From the NCBI RefSeq assembly GCF_000372725.1, contig NW_005201287.1, positions 922,272 to 986,271 of the forward strand: a stretch of DNA of 64,000 nt, read 5' to 3'. The notes beneath the pieces are model-generated. The model saw only the letters and a list, made by a program, of their open reading frames with translations, was not told the DNA's origin and did not search any database. Below, one piece after another: positions 30,572 to 40,567 of the stretch. The stretch is from Emiliania huxleyi CCMP1516 (Eukaryota; Haptophyta; Isochrysidales; Noelaerhabdaceae). Made by a program: the position numbers and the translations under genes. Position 1 is the first letter of the stretch. Every line of letters begins with the position of its first letter.

Positions 30572-32049
30572 TCAGATGTCCCAGTAGCTGTCGCTCTGGC
30601 CCTCGCGATCCCCGCCCTCGAAGAAATCGGCGATGGCGTCAGCGACGTCGTGGTTGGTCGGGGTTGGCCAGAGGCGCAGCACATTGGGCTCGGCGTCGAT
30701 CGTGATGAGCGAGTACGTCTTGACGAGGGCGGCGGTGAGCCTCGCCGCCAGCTCCTCGCTCGCAAACTCGACGTGCAGCAGCGGGAAGAGGGGGCGCAGC
30801 TGGTACTCCACCTCCTCGGGGATAGCGCTCTCGAGCCGTTGGGCGAAGGTGTTGAAGCAGCGGCGGCGGAAGGCGGTGTACTCGCGCGCGAAGAGGAGGA
30901 AGCCGAGCGTGGGGCTCTCTGGGATGCTGGTCACGGGCGCGTGCTTGATCAGTGGGTGAGCGCCCCCGGCCACGGTCACGGCGAGGCCCGTCTCCGCCGC
31001 CCGTTCGGCGCAGCACTCCAGCGGCGCATCGTCGACGAAGAGCAGGCTCGAGAGGCCGAAATCCTTGAAAGAGGACTGCACGAGCCCAAAGGCGGAGGAG
31101 AGCAGCGCAGCCACGCCGTCGGGAGGCGCGTCGGCGCGCAGGTCGAGCACCTCGCGGCTCATCACGCAGCCCGAGAGCGCGGCGTCCACAAAGACGTGCG
31201 GCGTGGCGCCCTGCGCCGACACGTGCCCGAGGAGCCCCTGAAACCACGCGAGCTCTGTCGCGCGGCCAGAGACGGTGTTGGCGAGCGTGAAGACGGCCAC
31301 CACAAAGTCGCCGTCGCGCAGCCTCAGACCGTGGGCGTCGTCGCTCCCGACGGCGACAGGGCAGTGGTGCAGGTAAGGGTGCGTCTCGTAGCTGTTCATG
31401 ATGTTGCGCCAGCAGTAGTGCGCATCGGAGGGGACCAGCAGCCGGATCGGCCGCTCCCGCTGCTCCGCCTCGACGGCGAGGAGGGAGACGAAGGCCTACA
31501 CCCGCACGAACGTCTTGCGGGGGCGAGAAGGGCATTGTGGGGCGCAGCAAAAGAAGACGCCTCAATCGACTTGGTGGTGGACGGGAAGAGCTCAAAGTGG
31601 CATGTGGGGCCGGAACGGAAGAAGTCGTTGCAGACCGAGTCGAAGAAGGCAGGCTCCTTGATGAGGCACGCGTTTGAAAGCTGGAGCCGTCCCCCGGTGG
31701 TGCCGCCCGCGTTGTTCATAAGCGATCCGGCACGCATCCGCTGCAGCATCTCGGTCACCTCGGCGGGCACACGGCACTGTACGCTGAGGTACGTGATGAA
31801 GATATCGAGGACCGCCTGCTGGTTGAGTACAGGGACGCCATGGTTGCGCCGCAGCAGCTCCTGGCCCTGGGCGAAGCGGTCAAACAGAGTTCGGCAGAGT
31901 TCGATCCGGCTGCCAGGCTTTGCTGCGGGAGGCGCAACCGCGAGAGGTGCGGTGGTGGCCGCGGCCAGGCCGACGACGGCAGAGACAGGTGTCTGCGAAA
32001 GCCTCAGGCGAGAGTCAACGGCGAGGCAGAGGACGGACCACATCGACAC
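30572..32049 (-). CDS. divergent PLP-dependent decarboxylase-like protein
   Basis: Two exons, 31561-32049 and 30572-31495, with a 65-nt GC-AG intron at a codon border; 470 residues. The middle resembles fold-type I group II (histidine/serine-type) decarboxylases: LLVPSDAHYCWRNIM at the position of the family's S-x-x-HYS motif, VAVFTLANTVSGRA at the N-x-G-T-T-x-x-G region, and HVFVDAALSG matching the H-x-D-A-A-x-S-G motif. The usual S-x-H-K lysine motif is not clear: VQSSFKDFGLSS is the nearest candidate. The exon-1 segment NNAGGTTGGRLQLSNA could be the cofactor-phosphate region. Catalysis may be lost or altered. The N-terminus (MSMWSVLCLAVDSRLRLSQT) may be a targeting sequence. Confidence 0.5.
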
Positions 32050-32224
32050 ACGTCCTGTCGGGGCTCTAGTCTAGTCGTTGCCGGGTGGGTGGGACAGGGC
32101 GCGAATGGCCGATCGTTTGATATTTTATTGTCGCCACCAGGCCGCGAGGCCGGTGAATGCAGAAATGCCCTAAGGAGACCGGGCCCCGAAAACGATGCGC
32201 TTCGGCGGTTAGTGGTGCACTAAC

Positions 32225-32460
32225 CTCTCCCAACACCTCCCCACACCTCCCCACACCTCCCCACATCTCCCCACATCTCCCTCTCCCCACATCTCCCCAC
32301 ACACATCTCCCCACATCTCCCCACATCTCCCCACATCTCCCCACATCTCCCCACACCTCCCCACACCTCCACACATCTCCCCACACCTCCCCACACCTCC
32401 CCACATCTCCCCACACCTCCCCACACCGGCTTCGGCCACCGAGTCTCCCCACACCTCCAC
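32225..32460. repeat. 10-bp minisatellite array (CCCCACACCT type)
   Basis: More than 20 head-to-tail copies of CCCCACACCT/CCCCACATCT, ending in GGCTTCGGCCACCGAG. The same array type recurs at 33311-33455 on the other side of the hAT element. Confidence 0.9.
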
Positions 32461-32468
32461 ACACCTCC

Positions 32469-33310
32469 TTGGGGCAAACGTAGATTTCCTGCCCAGCGTA
32501 AGGATATTTCTTTCATTTATTTCGTCTTTATTTCGTGCCCCACCACGGCAAATTTGCGAGAAATTTCTTCGCCCTCAAGTTTCGCCCCTTTCCGTTTCGC
32601 CCATGTTGGACACCCATGTTGGACCAGGCACCGTGCGGGCCTGCCGTGCCTTGCTTGAGCCGGCAGGCCCGCGCGGCAGTGATGGTGCGCCTCCGCGGAG
32701 AGGCTGACGCTGGTCATCGGTCAGCGGTCAGCGGTCATCGGTCACCGGTCAAGCAGGTCATCGGGCGTCAGTGTCATTCAGGCGTCAGTGTCATTCGCGT
32801 CAACCTTGCCACCAAAACCCACGCCAATCTCAACCTTCGAAAGCAATGAGCGACGACGACATGGACACGGAGTACCTCGCCACCCTGCAAGGTGCCGCTG
32901 CCGGCGATTCCGCACCGCAGGAGGAGACAACCATCCAGTCTGCGCCTGCCTCGCCAGTGCGAACCGAGGAAGCGCTGGAAGGCATCCAAGTTCCCGGCGT
33001 GGGCGGAGGCGGCGCAGATCATCTTCGCGTTCACGCCCAACTCAGCCGCGGCGGAGCGTGTGTTCTCCATGCTCAAGTCAATGTTCGGCGACCAACAAAT
33101 GGAGACCATGGCAGATATCATCCAGACGGCCTTAATGCTCCGCATCAACGAGCGCCGCGTGGGCTGAGTGAGCACAGTATGATTGGGAACAGTACTCGTA
33201 TATGAATAGTAGGATCTTGTCACAGGTATGGTAAATTTCCGGAAATTTCTCCTTCCGAACAAGCCTGTCATATTTCTCAAAATATTTCGGGAAATCTACG
33301 TTTGCCCCCA
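32469..33310. mobile_element. internally deleted hAT transposon, 842 bp
   Basis: Terminal inverted repeats share GGGGCAAACGTAGATTTCC at the left (32471-32489) and its complement at the right (about 33290-33308). The 8 bp ACACCTCC abut both ends (32461-32468 and 33311-33318), although the surrounding minisatellite makes that duplication less decisive. The element carries a hAT dimerisation-domain remnant (next entry) but only room for a short protein, so most of the transposase is missing. Confidence 0.7.
32846..33167 (+). pseudogene. hAT transposase remnant (C-terminal dimerisation region)
   Basis: The C-terminal part reads WAEAAQIIFAFTPNSAAAER, VFSMLKSMFGDQQ, ending MLRINERRVG. This is the hAT family dimerisation motif (SAAAERVFSMLKSMFG). 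An upstream ATG frame (MSDDDMDTEYLATLQGAAAG) is in a different frame, and the join near 32985-32995 looks like a deletion endpoint. The catalytic DDE core and zinc finger are absent. It sits inside matching TIRs, so the element is a deletion derivative of an autonomous hAT. Confidence 0.75.
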
Positions 33311-33750
33311 ACACCTCCACACACCTCCACACATCTCCTCACACCTCCCCACACCTCCACACATCTCCCCACACCTCCACACACCTCCACACATCTCCCC
33401 ACACCTCCCCACACCTCCCCACACCTCCCCACACCTCCCCACACCTCCCCACACCGGCTTCGGCCACCGAGGCTTCGGCCACCGAGGCTTCGGCCAACGA
33501 GGCTTCGGCCAACGATATTATTACTGCTCCACTCAGCCCCCCCCCCCCCCCCCCGCCCCCGCACTCGCACTTGCACTCGCACTCGCACTCGCACTCGCGC
33601 TCTGCCCCCCCGCGTACCCGCTGCCCGCGCCCCTTCTCCCCTCACCCTCCGCCCTCCCTTCCCCGCGGCCCAACCCGTCCTTCAAGGCTTCGGCCACTGA
33701 GGCTTTGGCCACCGAGGCTTCGGCCAACGAGGCTTCGGCCAACGAAAAAA
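33311..33750. repeat. minisatellite arrays: CCCCACACCT and GAGGCTTCGGCCAAC units
   Basis: 33311-33455 repeats the CCCCACACCT-type array. 33451-33520 and 33685-33745 carry 15-bp units of GAGGCTTCGGCCAAC. A polyC run and ACTCGC hexamers lie between (33537-33600). Confidence 0.85.
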
Positions 33751-34515
33751 AAATCCTCGCGCCCTCCGCCCGCCCTTGCCTCCGCCCAGCCCTCCGCCCT
33801 CCGCTCTCGCCCTCCGCCCCTGCCCTGGCCGGCCTGGGTGGCATCTCTTCATCTTCACGCGCCAAGTGGAAGGGAAGTGGACGGGGCCCTGAGCCGACCT
33901 AGCCCTAAACGGAATGGGGCGCCCAACACGTGCCCGGATTACCGTGCCCCTTGCACGCCGGGCACGGCCTTTCGGTTCGTGAAGGGTCGGTGCGTGTCGT
34001 GCCCCCCTCGCCTTGGTGAGCAGTCACATCCGTGCTCCCCACCATCTCCATCGCCTGGTCTGCGAATGCTTATCAGCCACGAAAGGAGAGCGTGGCCGAG
34101 GGTTGCATAGACTCGATCGCAAGATCCCAGAAAGGCACCTCCGCCTCTGGACAGGGTGGCCCGCACTAATCGACCCCTGTTAAGTGACTCGTTCGCTTAC
34201 CACCCACTGTGATTTTGTGTGAGCTCTGTGTCTTCCTTTGCCAACAACATACCTACAACTAACCTCCGAGAAACCCTTCGGGTCGCTCCTCATTCATCGC
34301 AAACCCTGTCAGCAGGGTCCTCCTACGGGAATGTACGTAAGAGCTTCATACACTGAAAAAAGGGTTTAATATAACAAAATAAAAGTTTTCAAAAGGGGCG
34401 CAAGTTACGCGGCGAGGGAAAAGGGAGCAAAGAGGGGCAGCAAAAAGGAAAAATAAAAATCAACCGCGGCGGAACCTTCGTGGAACTCTGTTCTCCTCTG
34501 CACCCCTTCGGAGGC
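33751..34515. other. intergenic, repeat-bearing
   Basis: No convincing gene. 34207-34312 matches the block at 1359-1425 (GTGTGAGCTCTGTGTCTT, AAACCCTGTCAGCA) and so marks another dispersed repeat. The last 150 bp are the 5' flank of the next gene. Confidence 0.4.
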
Positions 34516-34865
34516 ATGCTTTTCGCTGCTGGATTCGCGTTCGCCCTCGCTCCCGAGCCTCACCTCGGCAGCAGCCGGCGAGCTGTCCTCTCCTCGTCGG
34601 CCGCGCTTGCCGCCGCAGCGATATCTCCAGTGGCGCCTGCCTTCGCTCAGTACGGGGCACTCGAAGACAAGGCGCAAAGCTACGACGCTGCTGTCAAGAA
34701 TACCGACGGAGACCCTGCGCTCTATATGCCCTATGCGAAGGTTGTCTCGAAGGGCTCTACCTCCGCGAAGGCACACGCACACCACCCACTCACTCACTCC
34801 CCGACTCACTCACTCAATCAATCAAACAATCTAACATGCACGGCCCGGACACAGACACAGACACA

Positions 34866-34938
<73 letters not shown>

Positions 34939-35271
34939 CCAACCTCGTGAGCGCGTTAGGTCATGGTGTCCCTCCCGTCGCCTGGCCCACTCTCGAACAA
35001 CGACTACATCGACCTCATCTGGCTCAAGACCGCGCAGTTTGACAAGCAGGAGAATGCGGGCGGGACCAACAAGGACCGCGTCTTCCCCGGCCTGATTGCT
35101 GCTGCCGGCGAGTTCAAGCCCAACGGTTCCCCAGTCAAGGGCGCGGCCACCGCTTCGGCCTCCAAGTCCGAGCCCGTCTTCACGGCACGGGTCAAGACCG
35201 GCCTGACGGTCTACCCCGTCGTACACTCGGCGGCGGGGTACGTCTGGGAGGGCGCCCCAATCACCTTGTGA
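34516..35271 (+). CDS. probable thylakoid-lumen protein of a secondary plastid
   Basis: Two exons, 34516-34770 and 34960-35271, in frame, 188 residues; the 189-nt intron has a GC donor and holds the (AC)n tract. The N-terminus is multipartite: a hydrophobic signal (MLFAAGFAFALAPEP), then a twin-arginine lumen signal SSRRAVLSSSAALAAAAISP ending in the cleavage-like APAFA. The mature part starts QYGALEDKAQSYDAAVKN and includes YIDLIWLKTAQFDKQENAGG. This targeting layout fits delivery through ER, plastid envelopes and the Tat pathway. I do not recognise the mature protein; an oxygen-evolving-complex or photosystem I lumenal subunit is possible. An in-frame ATG at 34480 adds 12 residues. Confidence 0.65.
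34850..34936. repeat. (AC)n microsatellite in an intron
   Basis: ACAGAC units followed by a long uninterrupted AC run ending about 34935, inside the intron of the lumen-protein gene. Confidence 0.95.
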
Positions 35272-35516
35272 GACGACCACACTGCTCTAGAGCCGCCGCC
35301 CGCGGTCTCGTGAGCGGTGCCGCGAGTCGCGCTCGGCGCGGCGGCACCGCACCGCCGGTAGGCCCGCGCGGCCGGCGCTGTTCCTTATTACTTATTAGCA
35401 AGTTCTTTAGGTGTGTGTGTGTGTGTATACCGAATACCGTAGCTGAAAGCAGGAAACAATATTGTCAAAAGATATGACGTGATATACGCGCGACGACGTG
35501 CGCACGCCGTCAGCCA

Positions 35517-38500
35517 TCATGAGGGCAACTTGACCGCCGCGATGGCCTCCTTTTTGAACTCGACGCGGAGCGCGAGGATCGCGCGCGCCTCGGCGGCGGA
35601 GAGGCGGAGCCCGCCGTCCGCCCACAGCTCGGCGAGCTCCGCCTCTCGCTCGAGGGAGAGCAGCGCCGTCACCTGGGTGAGCCTCGCGGTGTGCCCCCGC
35701 ACGGAACGGCTCGAGAGGGCGCCGAGGCGGCCCGTGAGCGCGCGCACGTCGCGCTCGAACTGCAGCGCGCCGAACATGTCCACCCGCTTCGTGAGGAGCA
35801 GCGCCTCGATCCGCTGCGCGCAGTGGCTGAGCAGCTTGCCGAGCAGCGCCTGGAGCCGGGGGGGGGAGAGGGGCGGCGTGTCGGTCGGGGGCGCCGCGCC
35901 CCCTGCCATCGGTAGAGTGGTGCGCGGAGAGGGCGCGCCTCGGCATTGTCGGCGGAGAGGCCGCTTCGCACCGACGCCATCGCCGCCTCGAGCTCGCCGA
36001 CGAGCGGGCCGACGAGCGAGGCGGACTCGGCGGCGGCGAGCGCCTCGTCCGAGCCGAGCACGTACGACCTGTACCCGGGAGAGGCGGAGAGGCGTCGGCA
36101 GGGGGGCCTCCTCCCAGGGGGGGCCTCCTCCCGGAAGCGCGCAGCGAGCGGGGTCGGCGGCACCGGTCCCTCAGCGCGTCGAGGCGCGGCTTGAGGCGCG
36201 GCGTCAGCGAGGCGCAGAGCTGGTCGAGGCCCTCCTCGAGCGCAGCAGACAGCTTGGCGTCCGCCTCAACCTTGGCCGCCTGTCGGGGCACGCAGAGTCC
36301 GTGAGCCGCGTCTCTTCGCAGCTCCTCGCCCGCGCCTCGCGCTTGGTCGCCTCGAGCGACGCTGCGACCGCCTCCATCGCCGGCGCGGGCAGCTCGCGCG
36401 CGCACGCCTCCTCGGCGCCGCGCCACAGCCGAGGCGCGCACGAGAGGCTCAGCTGCAGCCCGTTGAGCGCGCGCAGCGTCGCGGGCAGGCGCGAGGCGGC
36501 GGTGCCGATCGCCGAGCCGGCGGCCGACACGGCGGTGCCCATCGCGCCGGAGACACACGCGGACGCGGCGGTCCCCACCATGGTGCATGCCGTCCCCTGC
36601 GTCGCCTCGGCCACCATGGCGTGCGCCGAGGCGAGAGCAGCGCCCGCCAGCTTGGCGGAGACGGACAGCACGAGCTGCGACGAGAGCGCGTCGAGCAGGA
36701 GGCCGCCGAGCAGCGTCGCCGCCTGCGCCACCGCCGCCGCGGCGACGGCGCCATCGCACGAGTTCGCCGCGCGCAGCAGGTGGCGCTGCAGGACGTAGTA
36801 CACCGAGTCGATCAGCTCCGACTTGGAGGCGTCGCCGGACGAGTCTTCGCTCATCGCGCCGCCTGCAGAGGGCAAGGCCAGGCAGTTTTGGGCTGTGGCG
36901 GAGCTCGCGGGACCGTCGCGAGGGGCGAGAGCGGCGAGAGCGGTGAGGGCGGCGAAGGCGGCGAGAGCAGGGCGGCGAAAGCGGCCTGTCGCTCCGCGCA
37001 CGCCGCTCGTCGCGGCCGCGCCCGCGCCGCCGCCCGCAGCGCCGCCCACCGCAGCCGCCTCCTCCTCGAGGGCGGCGTCGAGCCGGATGGCTTTGATGGT
37101 GGCCGCCCACGCGTACTGCGACGAAAGCGCCTCCAGCGCGCGCCGCAGCTCGAGGAAACCCTCCGTGCCGCCCAGCGTGGCGGGGGAGGCGGGAGGGCGG
37201 GCGGAGGGGGTGCGGGCAGCCGACGGGGCGAGGAAAGGGGCCGCGTATGCGTCGTACTGCGCGGCGCCGCGCAGCAGCCCCGTCAGCTCATCGAGCAGCC
37301 TACGAGTCGCGAGGTCTCGAGGCGTGAGCCCCTCGAGGGTGGGCGAGGGGGCAGCTGAGCCCCGCGGCGAGGGGCCGTTCGCAGCCGAGCGCCTCCGCCT
37401 CCGCGTCTGGGGCAACCTACTCCGCAGCCGGCGAGCCTCACCGGGGGAGGGGGAGGGCCAGGGCCTCCCCGGCGCGGCAGCCTCGGGGAGGGAGCCCGCG
37501 ACGGGAGGGGCGCTCATCCGGCGGGCGGCGGCGGCGGAGCGGGTGCGGAGCTGCGCAGCGGCGGAGTACTGCGCGGCGAGCTCGGACCTATTTGTACGCG
37601 AGTGGTGGGCGGCGCGGCGTGAGGGCGGGGGAGGGGCGGGGGCGGAGAAGGGAGAGCGCCGGGAGGGCGGAGAAGGAGAGGGCGGTGGACCGCGGGAAGG
37701 GAAGAGGGCGGGGGAGGGGGAGGGGGAGGGAGGCACCCGAGTGAGAGAGAGCACGCATACAGCTCGAGGCACAAACCACGCGCCTCCTCCGCTGCCGCCG
37801 CCGCCTCCTCCTCCGCTGCCCCTGCTGCTGCGTGGTCGCCCTTACCACCGCTCGGCCCTGCCCCGGCGGCAGCGGCGGCGGCCGTCGGCCCGAGCGCCTG
37901 CGTCACTCCGCCGAGCGCCTCCGCCGTCGCCCGCAGCAGCCGCGCGAGGCGGGCGGGCAGGACGGCGAGCGCCTTCTCCTCCTCCTCCGCCGCCGTCGGC
38001 AGCGCGGCCGCCTCCACGCGCGCGCGGCAGAAGGCGGAGAGGGAGGATCGCCCCTCCGCCGGAGAGCCGAGCCGAGCGAGCAGCGAGACGAACCGGCAGA
38101 CGGCAGGCAGCGCCTTGTCTGCGAGCCCGTCCGCGAGTCCCGCCCGCACGGCGCTCTCCACCCGCGCGTGAGCCGCCTCCGCCCGCGCGCGCGTCTGCGG
38201 CTCGATGGCGCTGCCCGCCGCGCGGACCGAGGAGAGGGCGCCTTGCGCGTGCGCCGCCGCCGCCTGAGAGGGAGGGTGCGGGAAAGGGTCAGCGAAAGGG
38301 CTTTGGCAGACTCAGGCTCTGGGACGGGGCGTGTGGACGGGGGCTTGTCGGGCGGCAGGGCCGCGGGCTCTCGCGACGTGGGGAGCAGCGCCAGTGGTGA
38401 TGCCCAGTGGTGAGGGCCAGTGGTGAGGGCCAGCGGTGAGGGCCAGCGGTGAGGGCCAGCGGTGATGCCGCGCGCCTCGAAGTTGCCGCTCGAGAGGGCG

Positions 38501-39340
38501 GCGTCGGCCGCCGCCTCCGCCGCGTCAAGCTCGAGCAGCCTCTCGACGAGAGAGAGCCGCGCCGCCGCCTCTGCGCGCCTCGCCTCGAGGGCGGCGAGCG
38601 CGGCGGCCGAGTCGGCGACGAGCGCCGCCGTCGCTGCAGACTCGGTGCCGAGCTTGCCGAGGGCTGCGCCGATGCGAGCGCCCTCGTCCGTCGCCTGCGG
38701 GGGAGACACTCCGCGTGTGTCGGACGAGGCGTGAGTGCCGAAGCGAGCGCACGCTGCTAGTTGCCTGCTGCAGGGCCGGGAGCGCGGCGGTCGTAGCGCG
38801 CATCGCCTCGGCCCGGAGGCTACGCAGCTCGGCCTCGACGGACGCTTCGGCCGAGTCGAGTGCGCCGAGCGCCGAGCTGATCGCCTCGAGGTCGAGCTCC
38901 TCCGGGTCGAGCGCCTCGGCGCTCAGCTCGACCTGCTCCGCCGCCGCCTCCGCGCTGCCGCCCGGCTCTGCCGCAGCCGTTGATCCACGGAACGACGAGT
39001 GGTCGTCGCCGTCGAGTTCAGCTTGCCCGCCACTCTCCTCTGCCGCCGCCTCCCGCAGCAGCAACGCCTCCAGCGCCTTGTCGAGGGCCGCCGGAGAGGC
39101 GCATGCCGAGGCGAGCGCACGGGCAGCCGAAGCGGTGGCGCTGCGCGGCGCGCCGGCACGAGCAGTCACTGAGGTGAGCGTCCCTTTGGGCGCGACGCCG
39201 ACGGTGCTCGTCGCCAGTGAAGCCTCGACTGCCGCGGACAGCGCTGGCATGCCGATCAGGAACCACCACCACGGGGATGTCGTGTCGGTGAATGCTTCGC
39301 GGATGCGCGCCAACTCTACGATCCTGCCTGTTTGAGCCAC
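35517..39340 (-). CDS. COG4: conserved oligomeric Golgi complex subunit 4
   Basis: Tethering-complex subunit for retrograde intra-Golgi transport. Secure exon edges: 38765-39340 (starts MAQTGRIVELARIREAFTDT), 38476-38694, an exon starting at 38263, one starting at 37587, and the last at 35517-35849; most donors are GC. Diagnostic stretches: LGKLGTESAATAALVADSAA and SLVERLLELDAAE (N-terminal coiled region), LRGAAQYDAYAAPF, ALSSQYAWAATIKAIRLD, LIDSVYYVLQRHLLRAANSC, KVEADAKLSAALEEGLDQLC, YRSYVLGSDEAL, and the C-terminal MFGALQFERDVRALTGRLGA, LRVEFKKEAIAAVK. The central part (36300-37600) is Ala-rich, open for long stretches and may contain further in-frame introns. One intron holds a GGTGAGGGCC-type repeat (38390-38466). 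The exact internal structure needs transcripts. Confidence 0.75.
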
Positions 39341-39646
39341 CCCGAGAAGAGGGTAGACGTATGTGCAGTGTGCAGATGGCCGAATTGACTTTTTGCTCTG
39401 GTTTTAAGGCCCTGTTGGCTGTTGCACGTGTGCCTTACACACATGATCTCTCAACCGCAGGACCTTGGCTGGCGCAGAGTCCTTTGGCGCGGGCTCTCTC
39501 GGCTACGGGACGGGCCCCAGGTTCGGCTGAGGGCTGACAAGTTGACAAGCTGCCGCGGGCCCAAATCACGGGAAGGGCAAAAAAACGACCAAGCACCGAG
39601 TTTGTAGGCCGGACCACGGCGCGTCGCGCCCATACCACAGACGCGT

Positions 39647-40186
39647 ATGCTCTCTCTCGCCATCCTCGCGCCGCTGTCGTGGCCACCGGACCCGCCATCG
39701 CTGCCGCCGCGTCCGCCGCCGGCGCTGCCGACCTGCACCGGCGGCGCGTTTAAGCAAGAGGAACGCAGGGCTTTTGAGGTGTTGGCACGCCTGCTTGGGC
39801 GAATGCAGCGGTCTTGTATCTCCAGACGGAGAAGAAAGCCCGAACCCCGACCAGGGCGCGTTCTCTGGCGCGGGATCAAGGGGGTCGAGGCGCCAGAAAG
39901 GTTCGTCTCGAGAGGCGGGACTGAGCTGGCGCCGATGTCTACGACATCGGATCTGCGGGTCGCCGTGCGATATGCCAGAGGCGTATCGAAGTCGCTCATT
40001 TTCATGTTGCGCGTCGACAACTTCATGCAAGAGGGCGCTGACCTGGCGTTCCTCTCTGCGTTCCCGCAGGAGCGCGAATTCCTGTACCCGCCCCTGACCT
40101 TTCTGGCGCCGCTCAAGACCCACCACCTTCGACACGACGGGACTCAGTACACTATCCTTGAGGTAGTTCCTCACTACCCTTCTTGA
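39647..40186 (+). CDS. ART-fold mono-ADP-ribosyltransferase-like protein
   Basis: Single exon of 179 residues. Conserved R-S-E features: LWRGIKG (Arg75), GGTELAPMSTTSDLRVAVRY (STT at 98-100), FMQEGADLAFLSAF, then the catalytic ExE turn in FPQEREFLYPPLTFLAPL (Glu142-x-Glu144). This matches the eukaryotic arginine-type ADP-ribosyltransferase fold seen in many protist proteins. The N-terminus is hydrophobic then proline-rich (MLSLAILAPLSW). Target unknown. The domain is slightly shorter than usual before the Arg motif, and an upstream exon may be missing. It is divergently oriented from COG4. Confidence 0.75.
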   Translation: MLSLAILAPLSWPPDPPSLPPRPPPALPTCTGGAFKQEERRAFEVLARLLGRMQRSCISRRRRKPEPRPGRVLWRGIKGVEAPERFVSRGGTELAPMSTTSDLRVAVRYARGVSKSLIFMLRVDNFMQEGADLAFLSAFPQEREFLYPPLTFLAPLKTHHLRHDGTQYTILEVVPHYPS

Positions 40187-40567
40187 CTCTTCTTCTTCTC
40201 TCCACCGGGCACCCCACATGAGCGCATCCAACCACTCCTCTACTCGTCTCAAAGTTCATGCCGCGCTCGAGGCAGTCGCCAGTCGCTCTCTTAGTACTCG
40301 CACTGCGTAGAGCCGCGTTGCGCGTACAGTTCTTGACTTCGCACAGTGTTACGGTAGTTAGAGTGACACACTGTTTTACTTTTAGAGAGCACACACAGCG
40401 AATGGAGAGTGTGGACTGTCTATTCGCTCTCTCTCGGCGCGTGTGCTTGAAAAAGCGGTGTACGTAACGAGACGTGTGTCACAAAAATTGCTAGTGTACG
40501 TGGACGGTGTGCATACACACAGCTCACAAGCCAACACGGACGTCGTGTCCTGACGAAACGGTTAATT
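40187..40567. other. convergent intergenic interval, nothing recognised
   Basis: 380 bp between the stop of the ART-like gene and the stop of the PPR-like gene. No gene or repeat seen. Confidence 0.4.

Noticed and set aside
32220..33700. CRISPR-like regular repeats in the CCCCACACCT and GCTTCGGCC arrays
   Set aside because: Head-to-tail minisatellites without unique spacers, in a eukaryotic genome.
34836..35042. Open frames through the (AC)n tract
   Set aside because: Dipeptide HT/TH repeats produced by the microsatellite; the tract lies in an intron.
36823..38400. 525-residue + strand frame overlapping COG4
   Set aside because: Shadow of the Ala/Arg-rich COG4 coding strand; the - strand carries the conserved motifs.
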